This document shows positions 1-8,915 of a stretch of DNA of 34,509 nt, piece after piece; position 1 is the first letter of the stretch; each line of letters begins with the position of its first letter. The notes under the pieces were generated by a model. It made no database searches. It saw only the letters and a program-made list of their open reading frames with translations, and had not been told where the DNA came from. Source of the stretch: Verrucomicrobiota bacterium (GTDB lineage: Bacteria; Verrucomicrobiota; Verrucomicrobiia; Chthoniobacterales; UBA10450). A program made the position numbers and the translations under genes. The stretch spans positions 1-34,509 of the forward strand of contig JAFASN010000004.1 in the NCBI GenBank assembly GCA_019244415.1, read 5' to 3'.

Positions 1-369
1 CAGCGGCGCGCCAGCAGGCGCAGGCTGACCGATCAATCGTTCGAAAGCCGAATTGCACAGGCGAAGGCAGCGTGCGGAGTCAAGTACCAGGAGCGGATCC
101 GCGATTGCGCCAAAGACCGCGCGAATTTCCGCCGTATCTTTTGTTAGTCGCGCATCGAGTTGCTGTTGTCTCTTCAGCAAATCTTCAAGCGCAACGCCGA
201 TGCGCCAGGCGCGGTAATTATTACTAACGAGAAACGTTCTTGGCTGAACGCCACGACTGATTTGCGCCACGAGCGCTTCGAGTTCCCGCCACGGTAGAAC
301 CCATTGCCAGACGAGATAAATGACGAGAGCTATCGCGATCAGCCCGGCGATTGCCAGCAACCAAACCAT
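1..369 (-). CDS. Sensor histidine kinase, N-terminal part (cut by window edge)
   Basis: Reading leftwards from an ATG at 369 the frame stays open to the edge, giving 123 residues. Residues about 3-24 are a hydrophobic span (begins MVWLLAIAGLIAIALV), followed by a linker and, from about residue 78, a PAS-like start (EIRAVFGAIADPLLVLDS). This layout, one membrane span then PAS, matches PhoR-type kinases; the catalytic H-box and ATPase domain would lie outside the window. The start overlaps the stop of the upstream response-regulator gene by one base (TAATG), so the pair is almost certainly translationally coupled. The kinase assignment rests on this context and the N-terminal architecture, because no catalytic motif is visible. 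Confidence 0.8.
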   Translation of the reverse strand, partial: MVWLLAIAGLIAIALVIYLVWQWVLPWRELEALVAQISRGVQPRTFLVSNNYRAWRIGVALEDLLKRQQQLDARLTKDTAEIRAVFGAIADPLLVLDSARCLRLCNSAFERLIGQPAPAGAPL

Positions 370-1067
370 TATGTCTCGCGCAGGCGATACCCGAACCCGC
401 GTACCGTTTCGATTACGTCCCCCGCTTGACCAAGCTTTTCACGAAGCCGCCGCACATGCGTGTCCACCGTGCGAGTGTCAATCGCAGTGTCATAACCCCA
501 GACATCCGTTAGCAACCGGTCCCGCTCCTGGACGCGTCCACGCCGCTGCACAAGAGTACGAAGCAGTTTGAACTCGATGCTGGTGAGGTGAAGCACCTTG
601 CTATCGACGGTGACCCGATGGCGCGTGCCGTCAATAGTGATCGGGCCGGCGACAAACGATTGTGCATCATCCGGTTCTTCGCTCCGACGCAGAATCGCTT
701 TGACTCGCAACAATACTTCACGCGGTGAAAATGGCTTCGTCACGTAGTCGTCGGCGCCGAATTCAAGTCCGACGATCCGGTCAACCTCCTCCGCTTTCGC
801 CGTGAGCATCAAGATGGGAATATGGCGTGTTAGCGAATCAGATTTGAGGATTTTGCACACTTCCAAGCCCTGCATTTTCGGCAGCATCAGATCGAGCACG
901 ACCAATGCAGGCATCTCTTCCCGCGTTCGGCGCAGACCAGTTGCGCCATCAGACGCAACGAGCAAGTGAAAGCCGCCGGCGCGCGTGAAAGTGCGGGCGA
1001 GCATTTCCACGACATCAGGCTCGTCCTCGACAATGAGGAGTTTTGCGGCAGCCGCTGTCACAGCCAC
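369..1067 (-). CDS. OmpR/PhoB-family response regulator
   Basis: A DNA-binding response regulator of 232 residues, the normal length for the family. The receiver domain (about 9-120) has the acidic pair E14/D15, phospho-acceptor D59 (LVVLDLMLPKMQG), T89 (MLTAKA) and K111 (VTKPF). The C-terminal half (about 140-230) is a winged-helix effector domain, with RVQERDRLLTDVWGYD and the closing TVDTHVRRLREKLG...VRGFGYRL pattern. Start is a GTG, with a second GTG two codons later. It is followed by a one-base overlap with the kinase gene, its presumed partner. PhoB, regulating phosphate uptake, is the closest type by order and architecture, but no pst or pho target gene is in the window, so the signal is not known. 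Confidence 0.93.
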   Translation of the reverse strand: MAVTAAAAKLLIVEDEPDVVEMLARTFTRAGGFHLLVASDGATGLRRTREEMPALVVLDLMLPKMQGLEVCKILKSDSLTRHIPILMLTAKAEEVDRIVGLEFGADDYVTKPFSPREVLLRVKAILRRSEEPDDAQSFVAGPITIDGTRHRVTVDSKVLHLTSIEFKLLRTLVQRRGRVQERDRLLTDVWGYDTAIDTRTVDTHVRRLREKLGQAGDVIETVRGFGYRLRET

Positions 1068-1164
1068 AATATCGAGCTTAGGCGATCATTATTGGCAAGC
1101 CCTCTCGGATCGTGTCGTATCGCAAGAGCTGGGCAGATCAGCTAGGTACAGGCATACAAAACTG

Positions 1165-1182
1165 TCCCGAAGGCGTTCGGGA
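1165..1182. repeat. Short perfect inverted repeat in a divergent intergenic region
   Basis: TCCCGAA, a GGCG loop, then TTCGGGA: a 7-bp perfect stem. It lies about 100 bp upstream of the response-regulator start and 64 bp upstream of the small membrane protein gene. There is no strong T-run after it on either strand, so an operator or leader hairpin is as likely as a terminator. Confidence 0.4.
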
Positions 1183-1245
1183 GTTATTGAAATCTCAGCG
1201 CGCGCACATCGAACTGGACTGTGAACTGCCATTCCACGATAAACA

Positions 1246-1407
1246 ATGGCTTCTATGAACTTCAGTATCAGTACCATTCTGGCCGCGCTCGCCATCCTCT
1301 TCGTCCTGATAACCTATGTGACAACAGCGCCGCTCCTGCCGGTCGCTGTTATCCTCGTCGCCTTGGCAATCATCTTGGCCGGACGGGGACGCGACGTTCG
1401 CCTGTAA
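1246..1407 (+). CDS. Small two-span membrane protein, 53 residues
   Basis: ATG at 1246 and TAA at 1405-1407 enclose 53 codons. The product has two hydrophobic stretches, about residues 8-25 (STILAALAILFVLITY) and 29-46 (PLLPVAVILVALAIILAG), separated by a short loop with prolines, and ends with a basic tail (GRGRDVRL). The two-hairpin layout with a positively charged tail is what a real small inner-membrane protein looks like. No clear Shine-Dalgarno precedes the first ATG; a second ATG at 1255 is a possible start. I do not recognise the family and assign no function. It stands alone between the two-component system and the antiporter. Confidence 0.6.
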   Translation: MASMNFSISTILAALAILFVLITYVTTAPLLPVAVILVALAIILAGRGRDVRL

Positions 1408-1767
1408 AGCGGCTAGCCCGACCGCATCAGATCGCGGGCGATCCGCGCGCAACCCGTTTTGCCCCGCGCCGAGGCGGCCAGCGGTCTCGAAATCTGCAAG
1501 AGTTCCGCCCCGTGGGAACACGGGGACCATGCACGCGTTACCTTCGCTTGGCAAGAATGACGGGTTTGGCAGTGAAGGCGATTGGCCCAGATGCAGAGAA
1601 AGCAGCGCCATGTCAACCGGTCAATCTCGCCCGTCAACGTCATATCTCTCCGAAGATGCGTCCTCGGGCTGCCTGAACCGCGTGAGTTGTAATCCGCCGG
1701 CGTCGCTTAGGTTAACGTCAGAATAGCTGGCCTTTTCTGCGGCGTGCATGGCAGGATACACTGCAAA
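1408..1767. other. Non-coding stretch, 360 bp
   Basis: Reading frames here are short and overlap on both strands without family resemblance. The only structure I see is the hairpin at 1508-1525. The promoter of the antiporter gene should lie in the last part, but I cannot single out -35/-10 boxes. Confidence 0.5.
1508..1525. repeat. Perfect 7-bp hairpin with a GGAA (GNRA-type) loop
   Basis: CCCCGTG, GGAA, CACGGGG. The stem is fully paired and on the plus strand the loop fits the stable GNRA tetraloop pattern. It lies 100 bp after the small membrane protein gene, with no T-run, so it is not a classical intrinsic terminator. It could protect a 3' end or belong to an unrecognised RNA. Confidence 0.4.
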
Positions 1768-2919
1768 ATGGTCGCCCCGCAGATAACTTCCGCCGGCAAA
1801 CAACCGGCCAATACCTTCGCTGCCGCCCTCAAGAACGAGTCATCGCTCGTCGTGATTCTGGCGACAGTGGGATTCTTCTTCTGGTCAGGCGATCAGATTG
1901 CGGAAGAACTCGAACATCCGGTCTGGATTACCGCGGTTTTCATTTTCTTATTCGTGATTGTTCTCTGGTCCGCCATTTCGGTCATGCGCCATGCCGATGT
2001 CGTCGCGCAGAAATTAGGTGAACCATACGGTACTCTTGTCCTCACCCTGGCCGCAATCAGCATCGAAGTTGTCACCATCTCGGCGGCGATGCTTCACGGC
2101 GCCAACAATCCGACGCTCGCCCGCGACATGATGTTCGCCGTCCTCATGATCGCACTGAATGGCCTCGTCGGTTCGTGCCTTCTTATCGGCGGTCTCCGAC
2201 ATCGCGAACAGCACTACAACATTCGCGGCGTTAACTCATACTTGAACGCAATTGTCGCGCTCAGCGTCCTCGGCCTCGTTTTACCCAATTACACGATCTC
2301 CGTGCGCGGGCCGCGCTTCTCTCTTGCGCAGGAAATTTTCATCGTCATCTCTTCCATTGCGCTCTACGGGATTTTTCTGCTCATCCAGACGTCGCGCCAC
2401 AGTAACTTCTTCCTCGAACCAAAGCGCGTCGCTATTGAACCGGAGGCGCCGCATCATTCGCCGTCCCGTTCCGGCGCGTTCCATGGAATGTTCATGGTTG
2501 TCTACCTCGCTGCCGTCGTCTTTTTGGCCGAGAAACTCGCCATTCCGCTAGACAATCTGATCGAGCGGTTTTCCATGCCGCAGGCCTTCGGCGGCGCGAT
2601 TGTCGCCGCGCTCGTTCTCGCGCCCGAAGGGTTGAGCGCGTTACACGCGGCTTCATGCAATCATCTTCAGCGTGCGGTAAACATCCTTCACGGATCCGTG
2701 CTGGCGACGATCGGACTCACCATTCCCGCAGTGCTCTTGATTGGTCAGATCACCGGCCGGTCAGTGACACTCGGTTTAGAAGGTGGAAATCTGCCGCTAC
2801 TCCTGCTGACGCTCGCGATCAGCATTGTCACATTCGCCAATGGCCGCACCAATGTGCTGCAAGGCTGTACTCATCTGCTGCTCTTCGCCGTTTTTCTGCT
2901 GCTGATTTTTTGCCCGTGA
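1768..2919 (+). CDS. chaA: Cation/proton antiporter of the ChaA (CaCA) family
   Basis: An inner-membrane antiporter exchanging Ca2+, Na+ or K+ for protons. The chosen ATG gives 383 residues, close to the roughly 366 of E. coli ChaA; an in-frame GTG at 1744 would add eight. An AGGA at 1753-1756 is a weak ribosome site for the ATG. The protein is almost entirely hydrophobic, with about eleven spans. The two inverted alpha-repeats of the Ca2+/cation antiporter superfamily are visible: IEVVTISAAMLHGANNPTLA in the first half and APEGLSALHAA in the second, each carrying the expected acidic residue. It ends 51 bp from the convergent stop of the giant exported-protein gene. Ion specificity cannot be read from the sequence. 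Confidence 0.92.
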   Translation: MVAPQITSAGKQPANTFAAALKNESSLVVILATVGFFFWSGDQIAEELEHPVWITAVFIFLFVIVLWSAISVMRHADVVAQKLGEPYGTLVLTLAAISIEVVTISAAMLHGANNPTLARDMMFAVLMIALNGLVGSCLLIGGLRHREQHYNIRGVNSYLNAIVALSVLGLVLPNYTISVRGPRFSLAQEIFIVISSIALYGIFLLIQTSRHSNFFLEPKRVAIEPEAPHHSPSRSGAFHGMFMVVYLAAVVFLAEKLAIPLDNLIERFSMPQAFGGAIVAALVLAPEGLSALHAASCNHLQRAVNILHGSVLATIGLTIPAVLLIGQITGRSVTLGLEGGNLPLLLLTLAISIVTFANGRTNVLQGCTHLLLFAVFLLLIFCP

Positions 2920-2970
2920 ACAACGGTGCTTAGGCTTGGGCTGTAAACGCGGCTCGACTACGATCATGCG

Positions 2971-5900
2971 TCACGGAGTGATCGTGACGGTAGCTGACTT
3001 ATTTGAAAGCGTGTAGTACTTTCCTTGGTGCAACGTCACTACTGCGGTCTCGTCTCCCTCAATCCGTTCATCATTCTCTTCAAGTGAGTGCAGCGTGATC
3101 GTTGCAAATGACGCTCCTGCCGGGATTGTCACCTGGTTCGCGGTTCCGCTGAGCTTGTAATCTGTCCCGAGACTTGCGCCACCCCCGACTGAGTACGAGA
3201 TCGTCAGGGGCCGCGATAAGCGACGATCGGCTGAAATCTTAAAGATTGCGTCTCCGCCTTCGTCAACCCGGGTCGGAGATGCTGATATCGAGATCTTCGG
3301 AGTGGCAGCCGGCGTAGGCGTAGGCGTAGGCGTCGCACTCGGTGTTGGCGTTGGGGTTTGGGTTGGGGTTGGGGTTGGTGTTGGGGTTGGGGTTGGGGTT
3401 GGGGTTGGCGTTGGCGTTGGCGTTGGCGTTGGCGTTGGCGTTGGCGTTGGCGTCGGTGTTGGTGTTGGTGTTGGTGTTGGTGTTGGTGTGGGAGTGGGAC
3501 TCGGTATGGACGGGCAGGCAACCAAATATCGCGCCATTCCGCCCCTCAGACCGCCTTGATCCTCGACGTCGCCGACGGCGATGATCTTGCCATCGCTTTG
3601 CAGCGCCCCGGCGTTCGCGAAGTCTTCACCCTCGAAAAAGTCTGTCGCTACCTTTCCGCCGTTCCCAAAGCCCTGGTCCAGGCTGCCATCAGAGTTGTAT
3701 CGTGCTACGGCGAAATCGAGACTACTCACGCCGTGCTCCGCCGAGCCGATTGCGATGATCTGGCCATTTGGTGCAATCAATACAGCGTACGCGACATCGG
3801 GACCGCCAAAGAAACTGGTCTTTACCTCGCCATTGTTGCCAAAATTCGCATCGAGCGTTCCATCGATGTTGAGCCGCGCGACCGCGAACTGGCTGTTGTT
3901 CCCGACGCCACTATAGCCAGCGGCTACGATTTTGCCGTCCGGCTGAAGAGCTATGGCGTTTGCTTGCCCCAAATCAATGACTGACATGCCATTGCTCCCA
4001 AAACCGGTATCGATACTCCCGTTTGCGTTGAACCGCGCAGCAGCAAACTCATTATTGCCGCCTGAGTTGTATTCACCGGCTATGACGATTTTGCCATCGG
4101 GTTGAAGCGCGACCGCGAGAGCTGCGGGTAACGCGCTATTCACAACTACTCCACCAGAACCGAAACTGCTGTCGAGGCTACCATCAGAATTGTATCGAGC
4201 CATCGCCAGACTGCCGAAAAGGTTACCGACTGCAACGATCTTCCCATCCGCTGGCTGAATCGCGATCGCTGTAATATAATATAGTCCGACGGGCGACGTT
4301 GTCTTTACTATCCCGCCCGTGCCACAGGTGCTGTCGAGGGAACCATCGGAGTTATAGCGCACGAGTGTAAAGCTGTTCGCTCCGCTGCTGTCACTGGAGT
4401 AGCCGCCCAGGACAATCGCGCCATTTGATTGGATCGATACGGCATAGGCTTCGCTGTCAAACCCGCTTCCTGCGTCAGTGCTCACTATCCCACCTGTGCC
4501 AAAGCTCGTATCCAGCGTTCCATCGGAATTAAACCGCGCCGCCGTAAACTGGCGGTTAACCGCGTTATGCGTTCCGGTGACCACTATCTTCCCGTCGCTT
4601 TGAAGCGCGGTCGCCCTTAAATAATAGTTCGGGCTGCTGAAGACCACCGTGCCAGGCTTATTGGATGATGAGCCGAAGCTCTGGTCCAGACTCCCCGCGC
4701 ATCGAGTCGGTGTCGGCGGTGGAGTAGGCGTAGGCGCTGGACCGGTCGCCAGCACACAAGCACTGAACTCGGAGGTGTTGTTCGCGGAATCAATGGCGGT
4801 AGCGGTAATGTTTTTCCCGCCCAGATTACCTTGAATGGCAGCGCTGAAGCTTGCAGTGCAGTTAGCATCTGTGCTGACCGTAGTAGCACCTACGAATACC
4901 TGACCTTGTCCATACCCGGACGGATCACAGGTATCGCTGGCAAAAAATTCGACCGTATAGCTACTGTTTGCGACGCTATTCAGTGTCCCCTGAACGGTCG
5001 TAACTCCAGCGGCGCTTACCGCTGACGTCAAAACCGGATAGTTCTGGAGGTTTTCAGGGCCGGTATCCGCGTCACACGGATCATTGGGGGTAACTCCGGC
5101 CGGGGCGAGATCAATTCCCAGCTTCTTATTTAAGTAAATGCTATTCGCGCTGATTTTATTGCCGACCCCTGAGTTTACAAAAATTCCTGCGCCGCTGTTG
5201 GAGAAGATTGAGTTGCCCCGAATTGAGTTACCCGTGCCCGAGTTGGTATCAACGTAAACGCCGGCGCCGCCATCGAACGCAATGAGGTTCGCTATACGCG
5301 AATCCGTCTGACCAGTTAACGGCGAACCGACTTGAGCATTCGACACGCCATCACCCAATTGAATACCATTGCTGCCATTCGGAATAGGAACCGTGCCCGT
5401 CGTATCCGCGCCGATGATGTTGTCGAAAACCTTTTCACCACCTACCGAATAGCCAGTCGTGGTATTCCTTAGCTCGATCCCATTGCCATTGTTACCTGAG
5501 ATCACATTGCCTTCGCCAGCACCTGGCCCGCCAATTTCGTTCGCCACGTCACCAGTCGTTTCCAAGATGCCGTCTTGCCCGTTAGCGAGCGCTTTGCTAC
5601 CTGTGGCATCTACGCCGATGTAATTGCCGCGGATGTAGTTCTGCTGTGCGCCGTTTTGAAAAAGCACTCCGTTGTAGGCATTACCTGAAATAATGTTCCG
5701 AGCCGCTGCCGTGCTTCCACCGATCGTTTCGAAGTCGGTCGAAGGCCTGTCCAGAAAGACTCCGTCGCCACTTCCGGCTAGTACTACAGTTCCCGTCGCG
5801 TCAGTGCCAATATAGTTGCCTTGTATGACAGTGTAGGGTTCGTCGCCTGAATACGTTGAGGGCGTGGTCAGTGCAACATTCTCCTGATTCCCAGAGATGA

Positions 5901-8073
5901 CGTTGCCTGCGCCCGCGCTAGTTCCGCCGATAATGTCAAAGCTGCCGTTTTCGGCGATGCCGTTGAGCTGATTTCCTAAAGCGTGTGCACCTGTTCTGTC
6001 AGTTCCGATATAGTTGCCTTGATAGGAATTATACCCGCTGGCAGTTCCTTCCCCCAATCCAACCTGTCCGTTACCGGAAATGATGTTACGTGAGGCAGGC
6101 GCTGTGCCCCCAAATACTCCGTTATCGCAGAACACTCCCAATCCACCTGCTTCGTTGCCCGTGAATGTGCCCGATCCTACCAGTTGATTGCCAGTCACTG
6201 TTTGAGTGCCGGTCACATCCGTACCGAGAAAACAACCTTCTACTACCGCGCCAAAGTAGGCGTTGAAGATGCCATTGCCACCGTGCGAAAGTCCCTGGCT
6301 ATCCACATATGATATCGGAAATCGATTAATTACCAAACCTCTTACCACTACGAGGACATGAGGGCTATTCGGTGTAAGTCCGTCTGTCGGTTGCTGGCCG
6401 TCAATGGGCGGGGCATACACGCTTTCTCCGCTGATCTCTATTTTTAGAACCGCATTGTCCCCTTGAGTAAGCGTGTTCGGGCTGGCGCCTGGCTGGGTGT
6501 AGCCGTCAATTACAACTCCACCTTGAATGTACGGAAGCGGGCTGAGTGGCTTGATCGTGAATGCGCCAGTGGCTGGATTGTAGCCCGGATCGGTAATTGG
6601 AACATCGAAGGCAATGGTGTCCTGCACGGTATGCGTCGGATCGGCGGCGGCGTCCGCATTAACAGTATCGATCGCGGCGCGAAGTGATGATGGCCCGCCG
6701 TCATTTGTATTCGTCACCGTGATCGTCTGACCTGTCGTAATCGTGAGAACGGTTGGCGCCGCTTCGCCTTGATTGAGCGCAACAAGGTTTTCCGCACCGG
6801 CAGTTAATCGCATTGGCAGTACTGCCTTGGGAAATCCGCCCGCTGGTTGTGTAAAGACCTGCGACGTCATGTCCTTTGCTGTGCGTCGAGGATGAATGAT
6901 TTGAAGGACGGGATGCAATTCGTCCGTGGCGATCAGTTTTGCAGGGGCTGCTCCGCCTCGATGTGCAGCGACAAGCGATGTCGCTGGGCCGGGGAGGAGT
7001 TGCACAGAAGTCTCGTGCAAAGCTCCCGCGGAGTTTGTGTTTGACGCAGCAGGTGTTGCCACGGGCTTCTTTAATCCGGAAGAAGCTGCGCCAGCGCCGT
7101 GCACTTGCATCGCCCTGGCGCCATTGACCGGCATGGCCACACTCACACTCGCCGGCGTGTTGTTTACCGGCCGGGTCGATTCCAACAGGTGCAGTTCGTT
7201 ATCGTCGCAGAGTACGGCAAGGGTTTCGCCCGTTACCTGCCGGAAGCGGCCCACTGCAATCGATCGCACATGCGCTGGAAAGGTGTACTCGTCGATCATC
7301 GGCGCACGAATCTTTGGCTGTTTAGTTGCAGGCGTCCGGTCTCGCTGCTCAGGCCCATGCACAACGAATACTTTGCCGCCTGCGCCGACCGCAATGCAGC
7401 GCAGAAAACGTCCATCAAGATCGCCTACGGCAATCGACTCCGGCGCGAGCGGGAGCGCGATCTCGTCAGGTTGCTCACTGACAAAATTCCGGGCCGACTG
7501 GAAGATGACAAGCTTTGACCCTGTTGCCGAATCAACTCCGACGATGAGGCTGGGCTCTCCATCAGCGCGATTGATTTCTCCTGCGGCGAGGGCCGTACAC
7601 TTGCCGGGCACCTTAAATTCTTGAGCGGCCGAGAACCCGCCGCAGCCATCGCTGCGGAGGAGGTAAAGCTGATCACTCCCTCGCGTTCCAACGACAACAT
7701 CAATGTGGCTATCTTTGAGAAAATCGCCTGCGACAAGGAAATCAGGACGCGCTGGAACATCAATCAGCCGCGGTGGATCGTGAAATGGCAGCGCGACTGT
7801 CTTAGCCTTTCCGAGCCGCGCTTTCATGTAATCGGCCTGCGCAAAAAGTGCATCTGGATTACCACGGAAGACCGCCACTATGCCATTTCTGCCGTTCGCA
7901 TACCCACAGGCCAGATCGGGAGTACCGTCGGAATCGAAATCAGCCGTTGCGACGGACAACGGCTCGAAGCCGCGTACGAGGGAAGGCTTCGACGCTATGA
8001 CATGGAGCGCAGAGATGACACCAGCGCTCAGCACGATGGCACCTGCGAGTAACAGATTGAGCCTGGATTTCAT
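2971..8073 (-). CDS. Giant exported mosaic protein: FG-GAP, beta-helix, delta-60 repeats, Pro-Thr linker, Calx-beta
   Basis: About 1,700 residues. Order: signal peptide ([20 protein letters not shown]); an FG-GAP/VCBS-like propeller region to about 310 ([20 protein letters not shown]); from about 460 to 990 a parallel beta-helix with recurring NVISGN and GTDxTGT units, opened by [14 protein letters not shown]; an adhesion-like module to about 1110; about seven delta-60 repeats from about 1127 to 1516 ([31 protein letters not shown]); a Pro-Thr linker about 1523-1593; and a C-terminal Calx-beta domain ([22 protein letters not shown]). These modules occur in large surface or secreted proteins. 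There is no PEP-CTERM tail or obvious anchor. ATG 8073 is chosen; GTG 8079 is an alternative. A 32-bp leader element shared with the next gene lies 24 bp upstream. Function is unknown; surface adhesion is inference. Confidence 0.9.
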   Translation of the reverse strand: MKSRLNLLLAGAIVLSAGVISALHVIASKPSLVRGFEPLSVATADFDSDGTPDLACGYANGRNGIVAVFRGNPDALFAQADYMKARLGKAKTVALPFHDPPRLIDVPARPDFLVAGDFLKDSHIDVVVGTRGSDQLYLLRSDGCGGFSAAQEFKVPGKCTALAAGEINRADGEPSLIVGVDSATGSKLVIFQSARNFVSEQPDEIALPLAPESIAVGDLDGRFLRCIAVGAGGKVFVVHGPEQRDRTPATKQPKIRAPMIDEYTFPAHVRSIAVGRFRQVTGETLAVLCDDNELHLLESTRPVNNTPASVSVAMPVNGARAMQVHGAGAASSGLKKPVATPAASNTNSAGALHETSVQLLPGPATSLVAAHRGGAAPAKLIATDELHPVLQIIHPRRTAKDMTSQVFTQPAGGFPKAVLPMRLTAGAENLVALNQGEAAPTVLTITTGQTITVTNTNDGGPSSLRAAIDTVNADAAADPTHTVQDTIAFDVPITDPGYNPATGAFTIKPLSPLPYIQGGVVIDGYTQPGASPNTLTQGDNAVLKIEISGESVYAPPIDGQQPTDGLTPNSPHVLVVVRGLVINRFPISYVDSQGLSHGGNGIFNAYFGAVVEGCFLGTDVTGTQTVTGNQLVGSGTFTGNEAGGLGVFCDNGVFGGTAPASRNIISGNGQVGLGEGTASGYNSYQGNYIGTDRTGAHALGNQLNGIAENGSFDIIGGTSAGAGNVISGNQENVALTTPSTYSGDEPYTVIQGNYIGTDATGTVVLAGSGDGVFLDRPSTDFETIGGSTAAARNIISGNAYNGVLFQNGAQQNYIRGNYIGVDATGSKALANGQDGILETTGDVANEIGGPGAGEGNVISGNNGNGIELRNTTTGYSVGGEKVFDNIIGADTTGTVPIPNGSNGIQLGDGVSNAQVGSPLTGQTDSRIANLIAFDGGAGVYVDTNSGTGNSIRGNSIFSNSGAGIFVNSGVGNKISANSIYLNKKLGIDLAPAGVTPNDPCDADTGPENLQNYPVLTSAVSAAGVTTVQGTLNSVANSSYTVEFFASDTCDPSGYGQGQVFVGATTVSTDANCTASFSAAIQGNLGGKNITATAIDSANNTSEFSACVLATGPAPTPTPPPTPTRCAGSLDQSFGSSSNKPGTVVFSSPNYYLRATALQSDGKIVVTGTHNAVNRQFTAARFNSDGTLDTSFGTGGIVSTDAGSGFDSEAYAVSIQSNGAIVLGGYSSDSSGANSFTLVRYNSDGSLDSTCGTGGIVKTTSPVGLYYITAIAIQPADGKIVAVGNLFGSLAMARYNSDGSLDSSFGSGGVVVNSALPAALAVALQPDGKIVIAGEYNSGGNNEFAAARFNANGSIDTGFGSNGMSVIDLGQANAIALQPDGKIVAAGYSGVGNNSQFAVARLNIDGTLDANFGNNGEVKTSFFGGPDVAYAVLIAPNGQIIAIGSAEHGVSSLDFAVARYNSDGSLDQGFGNGGKVATDFFEGEDFANAGALQSDGKIIAVGDVEDQGGLRGGMARYLVACPSIPSPTPTPTPTPTPTPTPTPTPTPTPTPTPTPTPTPTPTPTPTPTPTPTQTPTPTPSATPTPTPTPAATPKISISASPTRVDEGGDAIFKISADRRLSRPLTISYSVGGGASLGTDYKLSGTANQVTIPAGASFATITLHSLEENDERIEGDETAVVTLHQGKYYTLSNKSATVTITP
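3311..3502. repeat. Hexanucleotide tandem repeat encoding the Pro-Thr linker
   Basis: Roughly thirty copies of a 6-bp unit (CCAACN on the coding strand) encode alternating Pro-Thr. The copies are sorted into blocks by the last Thr base: on the coding strand first CCAACA, then about eight CCAACG, then CCAACC, then degenerate units. Such block structure is expected from recent slippage-type expansion. Because the unit is six bases, gain or loss changes linker length without changing frame. Confidence 0.9.
3351..3408 (+). other. G-rich TTGGGG tract with G-quadruplex potential
   Basis: On the plus strand, the template strand of the giant gene, the tract holds eight runs of at least three G, including four consecutive TTGGGG units from 3381 to 3404. 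Four such runs with two-base loops are sufficient for a quadruplex by the usual sequence rule. The unit is the same as the ciliate telomere repeat, but here it arises from the CCAACC block of Pro-Thr codons. Confidence 0.7.
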
Positions 8074-8097
8074 AGGCACAGATGTCGGGTTCGCTCA

Positions 8098-8129
8098 TAA
8101 AGCGCAGAACCGCCGCGAAAACGGACATC
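8098..8129 (-). promoter_or_regulatory. Shared leader element, copy A (upstream of the giant gene)
   Basis: These 32 bp match 8819-8850 at 30 of 32 positions; the two differences are both G/A. On the coding strand the core reads GATGTCCGTTTTCG then GGCGGTT and GCGCTTTA. It lies 24 bp before the chosen ATG. Weaker similarity continues about 50 bp further upstream, with AGAGCGG and GGATTTT in both copies. A shared promoter or 5' leader is the likeliest role. Confidence 0.7.
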
Positions 8130-8229
8130 GCCGCATGAAATTTTCTACGGGCGCACAGAGCCCGCAAAATCCGCTCTCGGAAACGGCGTCCGGCAGCAAC
8201 GACAGGAATCAATCGCCAGGCTGATTGGT

Positions 8230-8811
8230 CTAAGTACGACGGGGGCGGCCCCGCGGTGTTGACAGCAGAATTGCCAGTCCAGCCGCCAACAGTGCCCACG
8301 TTTGTGGTTCCGGTACGGCTGTGACAATAAGATTGCCGCTCGTAATCAGGCGAACATCAAAGCTCGAATCGACGAACTCGCCGCTGTTTCCAAACTCGCC
8401 CTGCGCGGTGCTGTTGCCTGGCAGCAGGGCGTACGTGCCCGGCGTGGTAATCACGACAGCGACGGCGAGGGAAAGGTAGTGGTTGTCGTTTAAACCGAAC
8501 GGGAAGTTATTGAAGACATACGCGTTCGGGTTGCCTTCCGAATAGGTCGCTTTCGTCCCTGCGAGCGAGCTGTAGTCACTACCGACGTAATTGTCACCAG
8601 TTATACCTACTGTCGTTGTGATGTTGAAGTCACCGAACGTATTTGTGCTCGGGTCAAAAATAAATGAGCCAGTGGCAACGGCATTATCGGCGAAAGCGAC
8701 GCCGCTTAAGGTGAACAGGAGCTGCTGGGCCTTCGCGCTCGTCGAGCCGAGAAAGGTCGAAGAGACGATAACGAGCATCCAGGCGAGTTTCGTGTGGTGC
8801 CGCATTTTCAT
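8230..8811 (-). CDS. PEP-CTERM sorted exported protein
   Basis: A 193-residue exported protein. The start at ATG 8811 begins a signal peptide (MKMRHHTKLAWMLVIVSS, cleavage near SAKAQ) and a GGGA lies just upstream; the frame is open further 5' but that extension translates the leader repeat. The C-terminus has the classic three-part PEP-CTERM signal: VPEPQTW, a hydrophobic stretch (ALLAAGLAILL) and a basic end (RGRPRRT). In known systems this tail is recognised by an exosortase in the inner membrane, and the proteins often take part in extracellular polysaccharide or biofilm formation. The mature domain, with motifs such as SGVAFADNAVATGSFIFDP, resembles short extracellular beta-rich domains found in such proteins. 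No exosortase gene is in the window. Confidence 0.88.
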   Translation of the reverse strand: MKMRHHTKLAWMLVIVSSTFLGSTSAKAQQLLFTLSGVAFADNAVATGSFIFDPSTNTFGDFNITTTVGITGDNYVGSDYSSLAGTKATYSEGNPNAYVFNNFPFGLNDNHYLSLAVAVVITTPGTYALLPGNSTAQGEFGNSGEFVDSSFDVRLITSGNLIVTAVPEPQTWALLAAGLAILLSTPRGRPRRT

Positions 8812-8818
8812 TTCCCAG

Positions 8819-8850
8819 TAAAGCGCAAAACCGCCACGAAAACGGACATC
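8819..8850 (-). promoter_or_regulatory. Shared leader element, copy B (upstream of the PEP-CTERM gene)
   Basis: Second copy of the 32-bp element, only 7 bp before the ATG at 8811. Upstream, a GGAAC on the minus strand (8866-8870) stands 18 bp before GTCC. This loosely resembles an ECF-type promoter, and an ECF sigma gene diverges at 8916, but GGAAC is not conserved in copy A, so I do not call a promoter. Confidence 0.65.
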
Positions 8851-8915
8851 ACTGCGCAGAATTTCGTTCCAGGAAAAATCAGAGTACGATAAAATCCCGA
8901 CCGCTCTTTTCTCCG

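Noticed and set aside
3311-3502. CRISPR-like array
   Set aside because: The unit is 6 bp, without spacers, and is in frame inside a coding gene.
3204-3984. Several long frames over the Pro-Thr repeat on both strands, with Val-Gly, Leu-Ala or Trp-Arg repeats
   Set aside because: They are shadow frames created by the 6-bp repeat; the minus-strand gene with known domains on both sides is the real reading.
8819-8850. Sigma-54 promoter in the shared leader (TGGC...TTGC-like bases)
   Set aside because: The GG to GC spacing is about three bases too short for a -24/-12 promoter.
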